Below, one piece after another: positions 1 to 8,943 of a stretch of DNA of 64,000 bases. Each line of letters opens with the position of its first letter. Position 1 is the first letter of the stretch. This stretch comes from CALLPQ01 sp964421675 (GTDB lineage: Bacteria; Pseudomonadota; Alphaproteobacteria; Caulobacterales; Parvularculaceae). The notes under the pieces are model-generated. The model made no database searches. It was not told where the DNA came from and saw only the letters and a program-made list of their open reading frames with translations. Position numbers and translations under genes: made by a program. Location: contig CAYQXV010000004.1 of the NCBI GenBank assembly GCA_964421675.1, positions 1 through 64,000 on the forward strand. Direction: 5' to 3'.

Positions 1-132
1 AATAGGTGTGGGAGACTGCCGGTTTTGCAACTTTCCAATTGGGTGTGCAAAACCTGTTACTATCGAATCATTGCAGGGGTTCCCGACTCACCGCGTCATA
101 CTGGTCATATACGCAGTAGCACGGGGTTTCCC

Positions 133-636
133 ATGTCGATAGAATTGCTCGAACGTCCAGTAGAATCTCATGATCCGCTTGATATCATAGAGCAGATGGC
201 CCTTGGCCTTGATCATGAATGTGAACGTGTTGATGAACATGAATTGCATGTTGTGACAGCCGGCGCCTGGCGCGATACCGGGATTTGGTTCACTTGGCGG
301 CGCGAATTATCGACCTTGCAAATGGGCGCACCGCTCGATCTCAAAGCCCCGGAAGGCAAGGAACAGACCGTCAGCCGCCTTGTGGCTATGGTCAATGAGC
401 GCCTGTGGATTGGCCATTTTGATCTCTGGTCTGATGATAATGCGATTGTCTATCGCAATGCGATTATTTTGCCGGAGACCGCAACCGTCGATGGATTGCA
501 AGCTGAGATGTTAATTAAAGGAACCTCGGAAGCGATTGAACGGTTTTATCCAGCGTTTAATTTCCTGATTTGGGGAGACAAAACCCCTCAGGAAGCGCTA
601 CAATCTTCTATGTTCGAAACAGCGGGCAGCGCGTAA
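133..636 (+). CDS. YbjN domain-containing protein
   Basis: A 167-residue soluble protein of the YbjN family, whose alpha/beta fold resembles type III secretion chaperones; its cellular role is not established. The family pattern is visible as an acidic N-terminal third, a central segment with WFTWRREL and a later FNFLIWG motif near the C-terminus. I chose the ATG at 133, which has a GGGG stretch upstream. An in-frame ATG at 25 would add 36 residues that do not look like the family. YbjN genes commonly sit just before proC in alphaproteobacteria, as here (61 nt gap), which supports the family call. No signal peptide or membrane segment is seen. Confidence 0.8.
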   Translation: MSIELLERPVESHDPLDIIEQMALGLDHECERVDEHELHVVTAGAWRDTGIWFTWRRELSTLQMGAPLDLKAPEGKEQTVSRLVAMVNERLWIGHFDLWSDDNAIVYRNAIILPETATVDGLQAEMLIKGTSEAIERFYPAFNFLIWGDKTPQEALQSSMFETAGSA

Positions 637-697
637 AGATTTTCTTTTGGGTATCCACCCGGTTGCGCGCCCGGTTTAAATTCCGTGGGCGGGCTAG

Positions 698-1579
698 ATG
701 GTGACGACAAAAAACCTTTCTTCTCAAAACAAACGCCCGGCCGTATTTTTGGTCGGTGCGGGCGCTATGGGCGGCGCGTTGTTGCGCGGCTGGCTTGAGA
801 CCGGGGCAATCGCATCAACATCGATTGTCATTGATCCCGCGCCATCCCCGTCTATCGGTTCCCTTTGCGATCAATATGCAATTGAGATTGTCTCCCATGG
901 CGATGCAATTGATAAAAACTGCCAGCCTGATGTGCAAGTCTTTGCGGTCAAGCCGCAAATGGCGGGTGGGATATTACCAGCCTTCGGGCGCTTCGCGCAG
1001 GGCTGTGTTTCAATCTCAGTGATGGCCGGTCTTCGATTGGCACGGTTGGAGTCACTTCTTAGCGGTGCGGAAGACGGCGCAGGCGCATCTTCAGATGATT
1101 TAAAAATCGTCCGTGCAATGCCGAATTTGCCTTCAAATGTGGGCGCAGGGATGACCGGGCTTGCAGCCACAAAAACTGTGTCGGACACGGACAAAGACTG
1201 CACCTCGCATTTACTGAATGCGGTCGGGGCAAGTGTGTGGGTGCGCGATGATGATGCCATTGATGCGGTAACCGCAATTTCGGGGAGCGGTCCGGCCTAT
1301 TTGTTCTTGATGGCGGAGGCGTTGCAAAGCGCCGGTGAGGGGCTTGGTCTTGCCCCTGAAACTGCAGAGCAATTGGCGCGGCAAACCATTTTTGGCGCAG
1401 GCAAAATGCTGTCCCTTGATCCGCGCGATGCGGCGAGCTTACGCGAAAGTGTGACCTCGCCAGGCGGGACCACTGCGGCGGCCCTTAGCCGGTTGGATCA
1501 TCCAAGAGATGGCTTGCGCCCGCTGGTTGAGCGCGCTGCGATTGCGGCCAGAGACCGGGCGCGCGATCTTGCCGACTAG
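698..1579 (+). CDS. proC: pyrroline-5-carboxylate reductase
   Basis: Catalyses the last step of proline synthesis, NAD(P)H-dependent reduction of pyrroline-5-carboxylate, in the cytoplasm. The 293 residues open with a Rossmann fingerprint VGAGAMGG (residues 19-26). The substrate and dimerisation signature lies near the C-terminus: SGSGPAYLF around residue 200 and ESVTSPGGTTAAAL around 250. Length is slightly above the usual 265-280 because of a short N-terminal extension and an insertion near residue 125 (GAEDGAGASSDD). The gene follows the YbjN gene, a common alphaproteobacterial pairing. Confidence 0.95.
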   Translation: MVTTKNLSSQNKRPAVFLVGAGAMGGALLRGWLETGAIASTSIVIDPAPSPSIGSLCDQYAIEIVSHGDAIDKNCQPDVQVFAVKPQMAGGILPAFGRFAQGCVSISVMAGLRLARLESLLSGAEDGAGASSDDLKIVRAMPNLPSNVGAGMTGLAATKTVSDTDKDCTSHLLNAVGASVWVRDDDAIDAVTAISGSGPAYLFLMAEALQSAGEGLGLAPETAEQLARQTIFGAGKMLSLDPRDAASLRESVTSPGGTTAAALSRLDHPRDGLRPLVERAAIAARDRARDLAD

Positions 1580-1639
1580 CCCTATCATGGTCCATTAAGA
1601 CAGTAATATTTTAGCGCTGTGAGCGATCGATAAAGTAAA

Positions 1640-2638
1640 ATGGACTTTCACCCCCATAGATTTTGTGTTGCGCCAATGATGGATGGCACCGATCGCCATT
1701 GCCGTTTTTTCCACCGGCTCATGACACGGCGTGCGCGGCTTTATTCTGAAATGGTGACAAGCGCGGCGGTGATCCATGGGGACCGTGACTACCTTCTGGG
1801 GTTTGATGGGTGCGAGCACCCGGTTGCCTTGCAACTCGGCGGCAGCGATCCGGCGCAATTGGTTGAGGCAGCCCGGATCGGGGAGGGCTATGGCTATGAT
1901 GAGATCAATCTCAATGTTGGATGCCCATCGGACCGGGTTCAATCGGGGGCGTTTGGTGCGTGCCTGATGCGCGATCCAAAACTTGTCGCTGAGAGTGTCA
2001 GCGCGATGCGCGCGGGCGTACGTTGCCCGGTAACGGTAAAATGCCGGATCGGCGTTGATGATGATGATCCGTGGGAGGTTTTGCCAGCCTTCATTGAGAC
2101 GGTGGCGCAAGCGGGCTGTGAGACTTTTATCATTCATGCGCGCAAAGCCTGGCTGGAAGGGTTATCGCCAAAAGAAAACCGCACCATCCCGCCGCTCGAT
2201 TATGCGCTTGTTCGCCATATCAAAACATTGCACCCGTCATTATCGATCATATTAAATGGCGGCCTTGAAACGCTTTCCCAATGCACGGAAGAATTGGCCC
2301 ATTCTCCGGGCGATCTTGATGGGGTGATGTTGGGCCGTGCGCCCTATGCAAAGCCATGGCTATTGTCGCAAGTTGATCATGTGATGTTTGACGGCCCGGA
2401 AAACCCAATGACGCGCCATGAAGTTGCCCACGGGATGGATCAGTATTTGCGCGCCCAAGTTAGCGACCATGGGGTGCGCCCGCACTCTATTACCCGCCAC
2501 ATGCTTGGATTGTTCCATGCAACGCCGGGCGCGCGAATTTGGCGCCAACATTTGTCGAAATTCGGGGCGAACGCGCCGATTGATATTATTCCAACCGCAT
2601 TGAAAGCCCTCGATGCAGCGCGCGACCATGCCGCATAA
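1640..2638 (+). CDS. dusA: tRNA-dihydrouridine(20/20a) synthase DusA
   Basis: FMN-dependent enzyme that reduces uridine to dihydrouridine in the tRNA D-loop. The TIM-barrel start APMMDGTDRHCRFF (about residues 11-24) and the block NVGCPSDRVQSGAFGACLM (92-110) match the DusA subfamily, with Cys95 the expected catalytic acid. IIHARKAWLEGLSPKENR (from about 165) is also typical of DusA, and IILNGG is the phosphate-binding end of the barrel. At 332 residues it has normal length. It starts about 60 nt after proC on the same strand. Confidence 0.95.
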   Translation: MDFHPHRFCVAPMMDGTDRHCRFFHRLMTRRARLYSEMVTSAAVIHGDRDYLLGFDGCEHPVALQLGGSDPAQLVEAARIGEGYGYDEINLNVGCPSDRVQSGAFGACLMRDPKLVAESVSAMRAGVRCPVTVKCRIGVDDDDPWEVLPAFIETVAQAGCETFIIHARKAWLEGLSPKENRTIPPLDYALVRHIKTLHPSLSIILNGGLETLSQCTEELAHSPGDLDGVMLGRAPYAKPWLLSQVDHVMFDGPENPMTRHEVAHGMDQYLRAQVSDHGVRPHSITRHMLGLFHATPGARIWRQHLSKFGANAPIDIIPTALKALDAARDHAA

Positions 2639-2682
2639 TCTCGAAGCACCCGCAAACCTCTCGCAAAAGGTATAGATTTTAA

Positions 2683-3564
2683 ATGTCAGCAGAAATGCTT
2701 CTCTATATTGGGTTGCTACTCGGCGCGGGTATTTTCGCAGGGTTAGCCGGGGGATTGTTTGGCATTGGCGGGGGCATCATCATGGTGCCCGTACTCTTTA
2801 TTATGTTTGGGGCAATGGGCGTACCTGAAGCTGCCCAACTGCAACTTGCCATCGGCACATCCCTTTCGGTCATTATCGTAACCTCTGCGCGCGCGCTGGC
2901 GACCCATCACAAGCTTGGCGCGGTCGACTGGCCAATCTGGCGGCGCTGGGTTCCGTGGATTGCTTTGGGGGCAGGCGGGGCAGGGTTCATTGCGCGATAT
3001 CTACCAACACAAATCTTACTGACGGTCTTTGCCCTTGGCGCGCTGTTTATCGGCTATAACCGGCTCACTGGAAAACAAGTGACGGCCTCTCCGGACGGGC
3101 GGGCCCAAGATGGCGTGGAAGAGCCAGCGTCAGAGCTGGCTTCAGATCGGGCCGCCAAGAAACAAAAGATCACCATGCAATTTGCGCCGATTCTAGGCAC
3201 TCTGACGGGGCTGTTTTCTAGCCTGCTTGGGCTTGGCGGCGGTGTCGCCGGTGTGCTGGTCATGAGTTGGAGCGGGCGGCCCATGCACCGTGCTGTCGCA
3301 ACGGCCTCAGGGTTTGGGCTAGGCGTAGCGATCCCCGGTGTGATCGGCTTTGCAATCGCCGGTCAGGGGGTAGCGGGCTTACCCTGGGCAAGCATTGGCT
3401 ATGTGAGTGTGCCGGCCTTTTGTGTGCCGGCCATGGTAACAGCGATTACGGCCCCAATTGGCGCGCGGCTGGCCCACCGGGTCTCGGCCCAGCTCTTGTC
3501 TCGCGGATTTGGAGTTTATGTCCTCATCATGGCCATTTTCATGGTGATTGAGGCAATTTCATGA
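2683..3564 (+). CDS. TauE/SafE (TSUP) family membrane permease
   Basis: An integral inner-membrane protein of about eight helices from the TSUP family, which exports or imports small organic acids, sulfite, sulfoacetate or related anions. The substrate here cannot be read from sequence. The duplicated glycine-rich motif of the family is clear: GLAGGLFGIGGGIIMVPVLF near residue 20, and LTGLFSSLLGLGGGVAGVLV near residue 175. A charged cytoplasmic linker rich in Glu, Ala and Lys separates the halves around residues 130-160. It lies 44 nt after dusA, probably only by adjacency. Confidence 0.85.
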   Translation: MSAEMLLYIGLLLGAGIFAGLAGGLFGIGGGIIMVPVLFIMFGAMGVPEAAQLQLAIGTSLSVIIVTSARALATHHKLGAVDWPIWRRWVPWIALGAGGAGFIARYLPTQILLTVFALGALFIGYNRLTGKQVTASPDGRAQDGVEEPASELASDRAAKKQKITMQFAPILGTLTGLFSSLLGLGGGVAGVLVMSWSGRPMHRAVATASGFGLGVAIPGVIGFAIAGQGVAGLPWASIGYVSVPAFCVPAMVTAITAPIGARLAHRVSAQLLSRGFGVYVLIMAIFMVIEAIS

Positions 3565-3811
3565 ATTATTACAAAGTGATAATTTCGATTGAAACAGGAC
3601 GCCTTGTTATGGTAAACAAATGGTAAGAAGCGAATTTTCTGAGGGGAATTGGATTATTCGCGGCTTTGCGCTGCCTATTTCCGGTCCCCTTCTTTGTGTT
3701 CGTCTATGATGGTCTTTATGTTTCAAAGGCTATTGAGATGAGCCCTTGTCTGTATTGAGTACGCTTTGAAGTTTTGGCGGGGCCATTGATGAAACGGGGA
3801 CAGGAGTTACC

Positions 3812-5182
3812 ATGACTATGAAACTAGGAATTATGTCGGTTTGTGCAGCAGCATTGATTACTGGGTGCGCAACAGAAGGGTCGGCACAAGCCGGGGATAT
3901 CAATAATAAAGGCGTTCAGGTTGTTGCGCGCGGCGCAACGCTCGGCAATGACGCCCAAACAGCGGCAAATCAGGCTGGAACAATTGTCACCAATCGCGGT
4001 TTCACAAATGTTTCCACCGGATCAGTCGTTTCCGGTACGCGGGCCCGCGTTGGTGGCGCGGCATCTGCTAATCGCGCTTATGGCGCGGGAACAGCTAATC
4101 GGGCCTATAATGGCGTTAGCGGCGCAGCGGGCAGCGCGGCTAATGGTGCAATTGGCACAACCGGCTCTTATGCGGCAAATGTAGCCTATCAGGATGCGAC
4201 AATCTCTCAGCAAGAGCTTGAGCGGTTGCGTCGTCTTGAACGTGAAAACGCAGCTCTGCGTGAGCGTAACACGCGTTTGGCAACATCTACCGGCGGCGGC
4301 GCTGGCAGTAATGCAGCTGATCTTCCTCCAAATGCGAAAAAAGGCGAATGCTATTCTCGCGTTCTGATCCCGGCACAATATCAAACCACGACAGAGCGCG
4401 TGCTTGATCGTGAAGCCAGTGATCGCGTTGAAGTTATTCCTGCGGAATATACGTTTGAAGAGCAGCGTGTTTTAACGCGTGAAGGATCTGAGCGTATTGA
4501 AGTGATCCCTGCAACATACCGCACAGTGAATGAAACTGTTGAGGTTGAGCCTGCACGTTCGGAATTGAAAACTGTTCCTGCACGTTATGAAAATGTAACC
4601 GAAAAAATCCTTGTTCGTGAAGCTTACACAACATGGAAAAAAGGAACGGGTCCGATTACGCGCGTTGATTCATCAACTGGCGAAATCATGTGTCTTGTTG
4701 AGGTTCCTGCTGAATACAACACCGTTGTCCGTAAAGAGCTGCGTGAACCTGCACGAACTGAAGAAGTCTTCATTCCTGCAAAAACACGCACAGTGACACG
4801 CCGTGTGATTGATCAGCCTGCAACAACACGCACTGTGCCGATCCCTGCACAATATGATACAGTTCGTGTACGCAAACTGGTTCGCCCAGCACAAGAGCGT
4901 CGCATCCCAATTGAAGCGACCTATAAAACAGTGACTAAGCAAGCCAAAGTTACTGACGAGCGGTTGGAATGGCGTGAAATTCTGTGTGAAACAAACACAA
5001 CGCCAAATGTTATTCGCCGTGTTCAGGCTGCTCTGCAGCGTGAAGGCTACCGCCCAGGCGGTGTCGACGGTGTGCTCGGCGAGCAAACAATCAGAGCGCT
5101 GCGGGCCTATCAGGTTGATAACAATCTACCAAGTGGTCAGCTGACAATTGCGACTGTGCGTCGTCTAGGCGTTCAAAGTTAA
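3812..5182 (+). CDS. repeat-rich lipoprotein with peptidoglycan-binding domain
   Basis: A 456-residue predicted lipoprotein. The signal peptide ends in the lipobox LITGC (Cys19). Order of parts: an Ala/Gly/Asn-rich low-complexity region (to about 130); a short Glu/Arg/Leu coiled coil (about 132-155); then about eight degenerate repeats of some 23 residues built on (V/I)PAxYxTVxxxVxxxPA (about 185-385); then a C-terminal PG_binding_1-like domain (about 400-455) with GVDGVLGEQTIRALRAYQ. This suggests an envelope protein tethered to the outer membrane that touches peptidoglycan through its C-terminus. The gene prefers CGT/GAA/GTT codons over the CGC-rich usage of its neighbours, as abundant proteins often do. 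The SD is CAGGAG and a strong terminator follows. No specific function is known to me. Confidence 0.8.
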   Translation: MTMKLGIMSVCAAALITGCATEGSAQAGDINNKGVQVVARGATLGNDAQTAANQAGTIVTNRGFTNVSTGSVVSGTRARVGGAASANRAYGAGTANRAYNGVSGAAGSAANGAIGTTGSYAANVAYQDATISQQELERLRRLERENAALRERNTRLATSTGGGAGSNAADLPPNAKKGECYSRVLIPAQYQTTTERVLDREASDRVEVIPAEYTFEEQRVLTREGSERIEVIPATYRTVNETVEVEPARSELKTVPARYENVTEKILVREAYTTWKKGTGPITRVDSSTGEIMCLVEVPAEYNTVVRKELREPARTEEVFIPAKTRTVTRRVIDQPATTRTVPIPAQYDTVRVRKLVRPAQERRIPIEATYKTVTKQAKVTDERLEWREILCETNTTPNVIRRVQAALQREGYRPGGVDGVLGEQTIRALRAYQVDNNLPSGQLTIATVRRLGVQS

Positions 5183-5238
5183 CCATATTACAGCTGGCGG
5201 CTGGCCTTAAATCAGCTGCCATTTGTTAACGATTTAAG

Positions 5239-5272
5239 GGGCTGACCGTTTTTAATGCGGTCAGCCCTTTTT
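5239..5272 (+). terminator. Rho-independent terminator after the repeat lipoprotein gene
   Basis: A perfect 10-bp stem, GGGCTGACCG at 5239-5248 and CGGTCAGCCC at 5258-5267, with a 9-nt loop, is followed by five T. It lies 57 nt after the stop codon at 5182, so it ends the lipoprotein transcript. Confidence 0.9.
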
Positions 5273-5486
5273 CATGTGTTTTGTAGGTTTGGCACTCTAA
5301 ACCATTCAATTTTCTTGATAATTTACTATTTAGGTTTGGTTAGGCCTTGGTTCGCGGAAAAATAAACTCCGCATTAACCTTACATTTTGGTAGTATTTGA
5401 TCGGAGTTGTATATAGGTTCTTAAGCGTGATTAGGTGGGACGCTCTGCGTTTTGTTGTGTAAGTTAAGGGTGTGGGGACACGCGTA
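5273..5486. other. AT-rich intergenic stretch before the VPLPA-CTERM gene
   Basis: Together with the terminator, this makes a 304-bp gap between genes. It is AT-rich, has no ORF or recognisable RNA, and presumably holds the promoter of the gene at 5487. A TTAA, 7 nt, TTTT arrangement near 5374 is only a weak resemblance to a CtrA site. Confidence 0.4.
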
Positions 5487-6380
5487 ATGAGTAAGTATTA
5501 TTCGACGGACCGATATTATCGGGGACGCGGTGCCGCTAGTTCTATGCGCGCATCGATTAATGGGGCTCGAAATGTTGCGAGGGCAAAGGCTATTTCGCAG
5601 CAATCGCAAGCTAGCCACCGCTGGCGATGGTTTGTTATCATTGTCGCTGTTGCAGCATTTTCTGCATTATTCCTTGTACCGCGCGCTTCGGCTGAATCCG
5701 TGCTGCTGGATGGCATTATCACCGATGGTGAATTTTTTAGCCCGAGATTTGTTCCTGATGCCAGTATGCCAGGCGGCGGCTCGGTTCAAAATGTCGACCA
5801 GTTAGGTCTGACCGGTGCGTCCATCCAGATTGCATTGAACTTTTCTACGCCAACATTGTCGAACACATTAATGGATGGATATTCATTCATTATTCTGGAT
5901 GACAATGGCGTTGCAACAGGTAGCAATCTTTCCGTAACAGGATCATTAGGCACGCCGGGTGTAAATAGTCTGACATTTCAAAGCATGGTGCGCTCAATGG
6001 GCAATATTGCTGAGTTTGTTGATAGGCGTTTAAATATTAGCCTGTTTGTGACAGGCGATAATGCTGGCACGCCGCGTTTTGCAGCATCACCGACAAGCCC
6101 GCTAACAATTCAATCAGCGCAAGTACCTGCAAGTGTCGTTACGGTTGGCGATTTGGTTGATTTTTTGCGGACCACATCTGAGTTTTCTAGCGGAACATTC
6201 CCGATTGAATTTTTCGTTTCAAATGGTCAGGGTCAGCAAATGTTGGTAACGGCAGATATTCCGTTTCAAATTTCAGCAACTGCTGATTTGATGCCAGTGC
6301 CATTGCCTGCAGCGGCTTGGTTATTCCTAACCGGCCTTGGCGGACTGTTTGGCGCACGCCGCATACGATCTAAATCGTAA
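5487..6380 (+). CDS. VPLPA-CTERM sorting-signal surface protein
   Basis: A 297-residue secreted protein of unknown function. Its C-terminus has the full VPLPA-CTERM pattern: the VPLPAAAWLFLTGLGGLFG signature, a hydrophobic helix, then an Arg-rich tail (ARRIRSKS). This tripartite signal is a substrate of exosortase (EpsH family) enzymes, which cut near the motif. The N-terminus is unusual: about 45 mostly polar, Arg/Ser/Ala-rich residues precede the hydrophobic signal helix (WFVIIVAVAAFSALFLV), with likely cleavage after RASA. The mature part is Ser/Thr/Asn-rich and beta-like, without a domain I recognise. I chose ATG 5487 over the in-frame GTG at 5472. No exosortase gene is in the window. Confidence 0.85.
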   Translation: MSKYYSTDRYYRGRGAASSMRASINGARNVARAKAISQQSQASHRWRWFVIIVAVAAFSALFLVPRASAESVLLDGIITDGEFFSPRFVPDASMPGGGSVQNVDQLGLTGASIQIALNFSTPTLSNTLMDGYSFIILDDNGVATGSNLSVTGSLGTPGVNSLTFQSMVRSMGNIAEFVDRRLNISLFVTGDNAGTPRFAASPTSPLTIQSAQVPASVVTVGDLVDFLRTTSEFSSGTFPIEFFVSNGQGQQMLVTADIPFQISATADLMPVPLPAAAWLFLTGLGGLFGARRIRSKS

Positions 6381-6482
6381 GACGCGCATTTCATTTTATT
6401 TATAAGTGACAGCTGTTCGCTGATCCATTTGGGGTCAACGAATGGCGCGCAAATGCGAACGGGCCGCGACGAGGCAAGCCCG

Positions 6483-7985
6483 TCAGATTTTTTGGTTATA
6501 TTCACCAATCTCATCATAGCCTGACAAAACCTCATCAAGCTCTGCAAACATGGCGCGCATATTTGCCTCTGATGTCGGGCTTTCAACGACCACCACCAGC
6601 TCTGGCTTGTTTGAGGAGGCGCGAACCAATCCCCAGGTGCCATCTTCAGCGGTGATGCGCACGCCGTTGACGGTCACGACATCGCGAATGGGCTGACCGA
6701 TGATTGTACCGCCTTTTGCCGCGCGATCCTCAAAGCCTTTGACGATTTTATCAACCACACCATATTTGATTTCATCGGCGCAATGGGGCGACATTGTTGG
6801 TGTTTGCCAAGTTTGCGGCAAGGAGCGACGCATATCCGCCAGCGATTTATCAGGATTTCTGTCGAGCATATTGAGCAGCGCAATGGCTGCAACCAGCCCG
6901 TCATCATATCCGCGCCCAATTGGTTTATTGAAGAAAAAGTGGCCCGATTTTTCAAAGCCGGCAAGCGCGCCCAACTCATGACTTTTCGCTTTGATGTAAG
7001 AGTGGCCGGTTTTCCAATAGAGCGTTTGCGCACCATTTTTCACCAGAACCGGGTCGGTCATAAACAGACCGGTAGATTTCACATCGACAACAAATTGCGC
7101 ATTTTCATGGAGGGCAGAAAGATCGCGAGCCAGCAGAACGCCAATTTTATCGGCAAAGATTTCTTCGCCCTCATTATCGACAACGCCGCATCGGTCACCA
7201 TCACCGTCAAATCCAAGCGCCATATCCGCGCCATGTTCATTGACCGCGTCGCGCATGGCGTGAAGCATTTCCATATCTTCCGGGTTCGGATTATAGCGCG
7301 GGAAGGTATGATCAAGTTTGGCATCCATCGGGACGACTTCAAGGCCCGGTATCCGCGATAAGGCTTCGGGTGCATAGGCCCCGGCGGTGCCATTACCGCA
7401 TGCGGCGATGACTTTCATTTTTCTCGAAAAGCTAACGCCTTTGATGACGTCCTCAATGTAACGCTCGCGCAAGCCTTCAACAAATTTATAGCCGCCGCCG
7501 CTCTTGGATTTACCCGCGCCCGTCAAAACGATGTCTTTCAGGCGGCCCATTTCATCAGGGCCAAAAGTCAGAGGCGGGTTCACGCCCATTTTCACGCCCG
7601 TCCAACCATTTTCATTATGACTTGCTGTCACCATCGCAACGCAGGAAATATCAAGATCAAACTGCGCAAAATAGGCAACCGGCGACAAGGCCAGCCCAAT
7701 ATCATGAACCTCAATGCCCGCACTCATAAGGCCGACAATGAGCGCCTGTTTGATGGAGGTGGAATAGCCGCGAAAATCATGGCCAACAACGATCTTGGGC
7801 GGACGGCCCAACTCATGGATCAATGTGCCCAGCCCCAATCCGAGGGCCTGAATGCCGAGAAGGTTGATTTCTTTTTCAAAAACCCAGCGCGCATCATATT
7901 CGCGGAAACCCGTTGGTTTCACGAGCGGTATCACTTCATAGTCGAGTGTGTTGGTGACGATATCAGCGCGCGGCGTTGGCAACAT
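6483..7985 (-). CDS. phosphomannomutase/phosphoglucomutase
   Basis: Interconverts hexose 1- and 6-phosphates (mannose and/or glucose), feeding nucleotide-sugar synthesis for envelope polysaccharides. The 500 residues contain the four family landmarks: phosphoserine loop VTASHNENGWTG, metal loop FDGDGDRCG, sugar-binding GFEKSGHFFF, and C-terminal phosphate-binding VRASSNKPELVV. The start at 7985 has a GAGGAA SD 6-7 nt upstream. A longer frame to 8075 adds 30 residues that do not fit the family. It belongs to the AlgC/ExoC type. The polysaccharide genes at 22-27 kb are plausible consumers of its products. Confidence 0.92.
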   Translation of the reverse strand: MLPTPRADIVTNTLDYEVIPLVKPTGFREYDARWVFEKEINLLGIQALGLGLGTLIHELGRPPKIVVGHDFRGYSTSIKQALIVGLMSAGIEVHDIGLALSPVAYFAQFDLDISCVAMVTASHNENGWTGVKMGVNPPLTFGPDEMGRLKDIVLTGAGKSKSGGGYKFVEGLRERYIEDVIKGVSFSRKMKVIAACGNGTAGAYAPEALSRIPGLEVVPMDAKLDHTFPRYNPNPEDMEMLHAMRDAVNEHGADMALGFDGDGDRCGVVDNEGEEIFADKIGVLLARDLSALHENAQFVVDVKSTGLFMTDPVLVKNGAQTLYWKTGHSYIKAKSHELGALAGFEKSGHFFFNKPIGRGYDDGLVAAIALLNMLDRNPDKSLADMRRSLPQTWQTPTMSPHCADEIKYGVVDKIVKGFEDRAAKGGTIIGQPIRDVVTVNGVRITAEDGTWGLVRASSNKPELVVVVESPTSEANMRAMFAELDEVLSGYDEIGEYNQKI

Positions 7986-8159
7986 AGATTTATTCCTCAA
8001 TTTTGCGTGTTGCGGACCATACAAGTAACCGATCAGGAGGCAAGCGAAAATCTTTTGCAGGTGCGAACATCTCAACTTTAAGTAGAGAAAAGCTACCTGC
8101 TTTGTACTCGCTCTATAAGTGTGATAATATGAGCGGGTTCAATAATGGGGAGAACAATC

Positions 8160-8801
8160 ATGACAATTCGAGCAAATCTATATCAAACTAGATTAGATCA
8201 CGGCTCAGCGGCGATCAGGTGCGCTGTGACCGCGGTTTTGGGGCTAAGTCTTGCTGTAGGGGCCGGTGACGAGGCCCGCGCTCAAGAGGCCTCTTTTGAA
8301 ACGATACACGCGAAAACATTCGCCATGTGTCTGCCAAAAATGAATAGCCTGGCGGACCGATTACGCACGGAGCCTGAAGCTGAAAAGATCTTCGACAGCA
8401 CCGAAGAAAGCCCAATTAAAGACGGGAAATTGCAAGTTTATTCCGGCCCGCTCACGCAGCTGCGCGAAATCGCGCCTCAGGCCTATAGCCAGGTGGAAGA
8501 TGAGGCCAAGGGATGCGGGTTTGAGTCCGCGGTAACCTTTGGCGATCTCGGCGATAAGGTGATGGCGGCCTATCTCGCCCGTAAAATTCCACCGGGAACG
8601 GCGCAACAGATCGCGCAACTCTCGCCCGATATGATTCAGCTAATGCCCCCCGGTGCTAAACAGGGCTTTGCCATGATCAAGGCGCTCGATAGCGTTAGCG
8701 AGGCTGACAAGGCGAACCTGACCGATGAGGTGATGGGGCTGATCGATCTGGCCAGCGAGGATGCCTCAAGCCTTGCGCGCATTCCTGACGTGAACCCATA
8801 A
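8160..8801 (+). CDS. secreted protein of unknown function
   Basis: A 213-residue protein with a Sec-type signal: a hydrophobic stretch CAVTAVLGLSLAVGAG follows a basic N-terminus, and cleavage is likely near EARAQ-EA. The mature part is largely alpha-helical and charged, with two cysteines (in FAMCLPKM and AKGCGFES) that could form a disulfide in the periplasm. I do not recognise the family. ATG 8160 follows GGGGAG at 8-9 nt. The gene is divergent from the phosphomannomutase and 142 nt upstream of aspS. Confidence 0.7.
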   Translation: MTIRANLYQTRLDHGSAAIRCAVTAVLGLSLAVGAGDEARAQEASFETIHAKTFAMCLPKMNSLADRLRTEPEAEKIFDSTEESPIKDGKLQVYSGPLTQLREIAPQAYSQVEDEAKGCGFESAVTFGDLGDKVMAAYLARKIPPGTAQQIAQLSPDMIQLMPPGAKQGFAMIKALDSVSEADKANLTDEVMGLIDLASEDASSLARIPDVNP

Positions 8802-8943
8802 ATACCCGGGCGAACGGATCGACCCTCGTCTTGGTCACAAAACTCCGAGGCAACGAAATACGCGCGAAGCTTGACAAGGCCTGCATTGAAGGCCAATCCG
8901 TCGCAACTGAATTTGTTTTCCTTTATAGCGCCGGAGTTCCGAC

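Noticed and set aside
1595..2137. A 180-codon minus-strand frame inside dusA.
   Set aside because: Fully contained in a conserved gene, with no recognisable domain.
5374..5388. TTAA, 7 nt, TTTT near 5374 as a CtrA site.
   Set aside because: Two mismatches from consensus in AT-rich DNA; not distinguishable from chance.
6783..7361. A 192-codon plus-strand frame inside the phosphomannomutase gene.
   Set aside because: Shadow of a well-conserved enzyme on the other strand.
8871..8899. A TTGACA hexamer upstream of aspS as a sigma-70 promoter.
   Set aside because: No acceptable -10 element at the proper distance, so it is only a chance -35 match.
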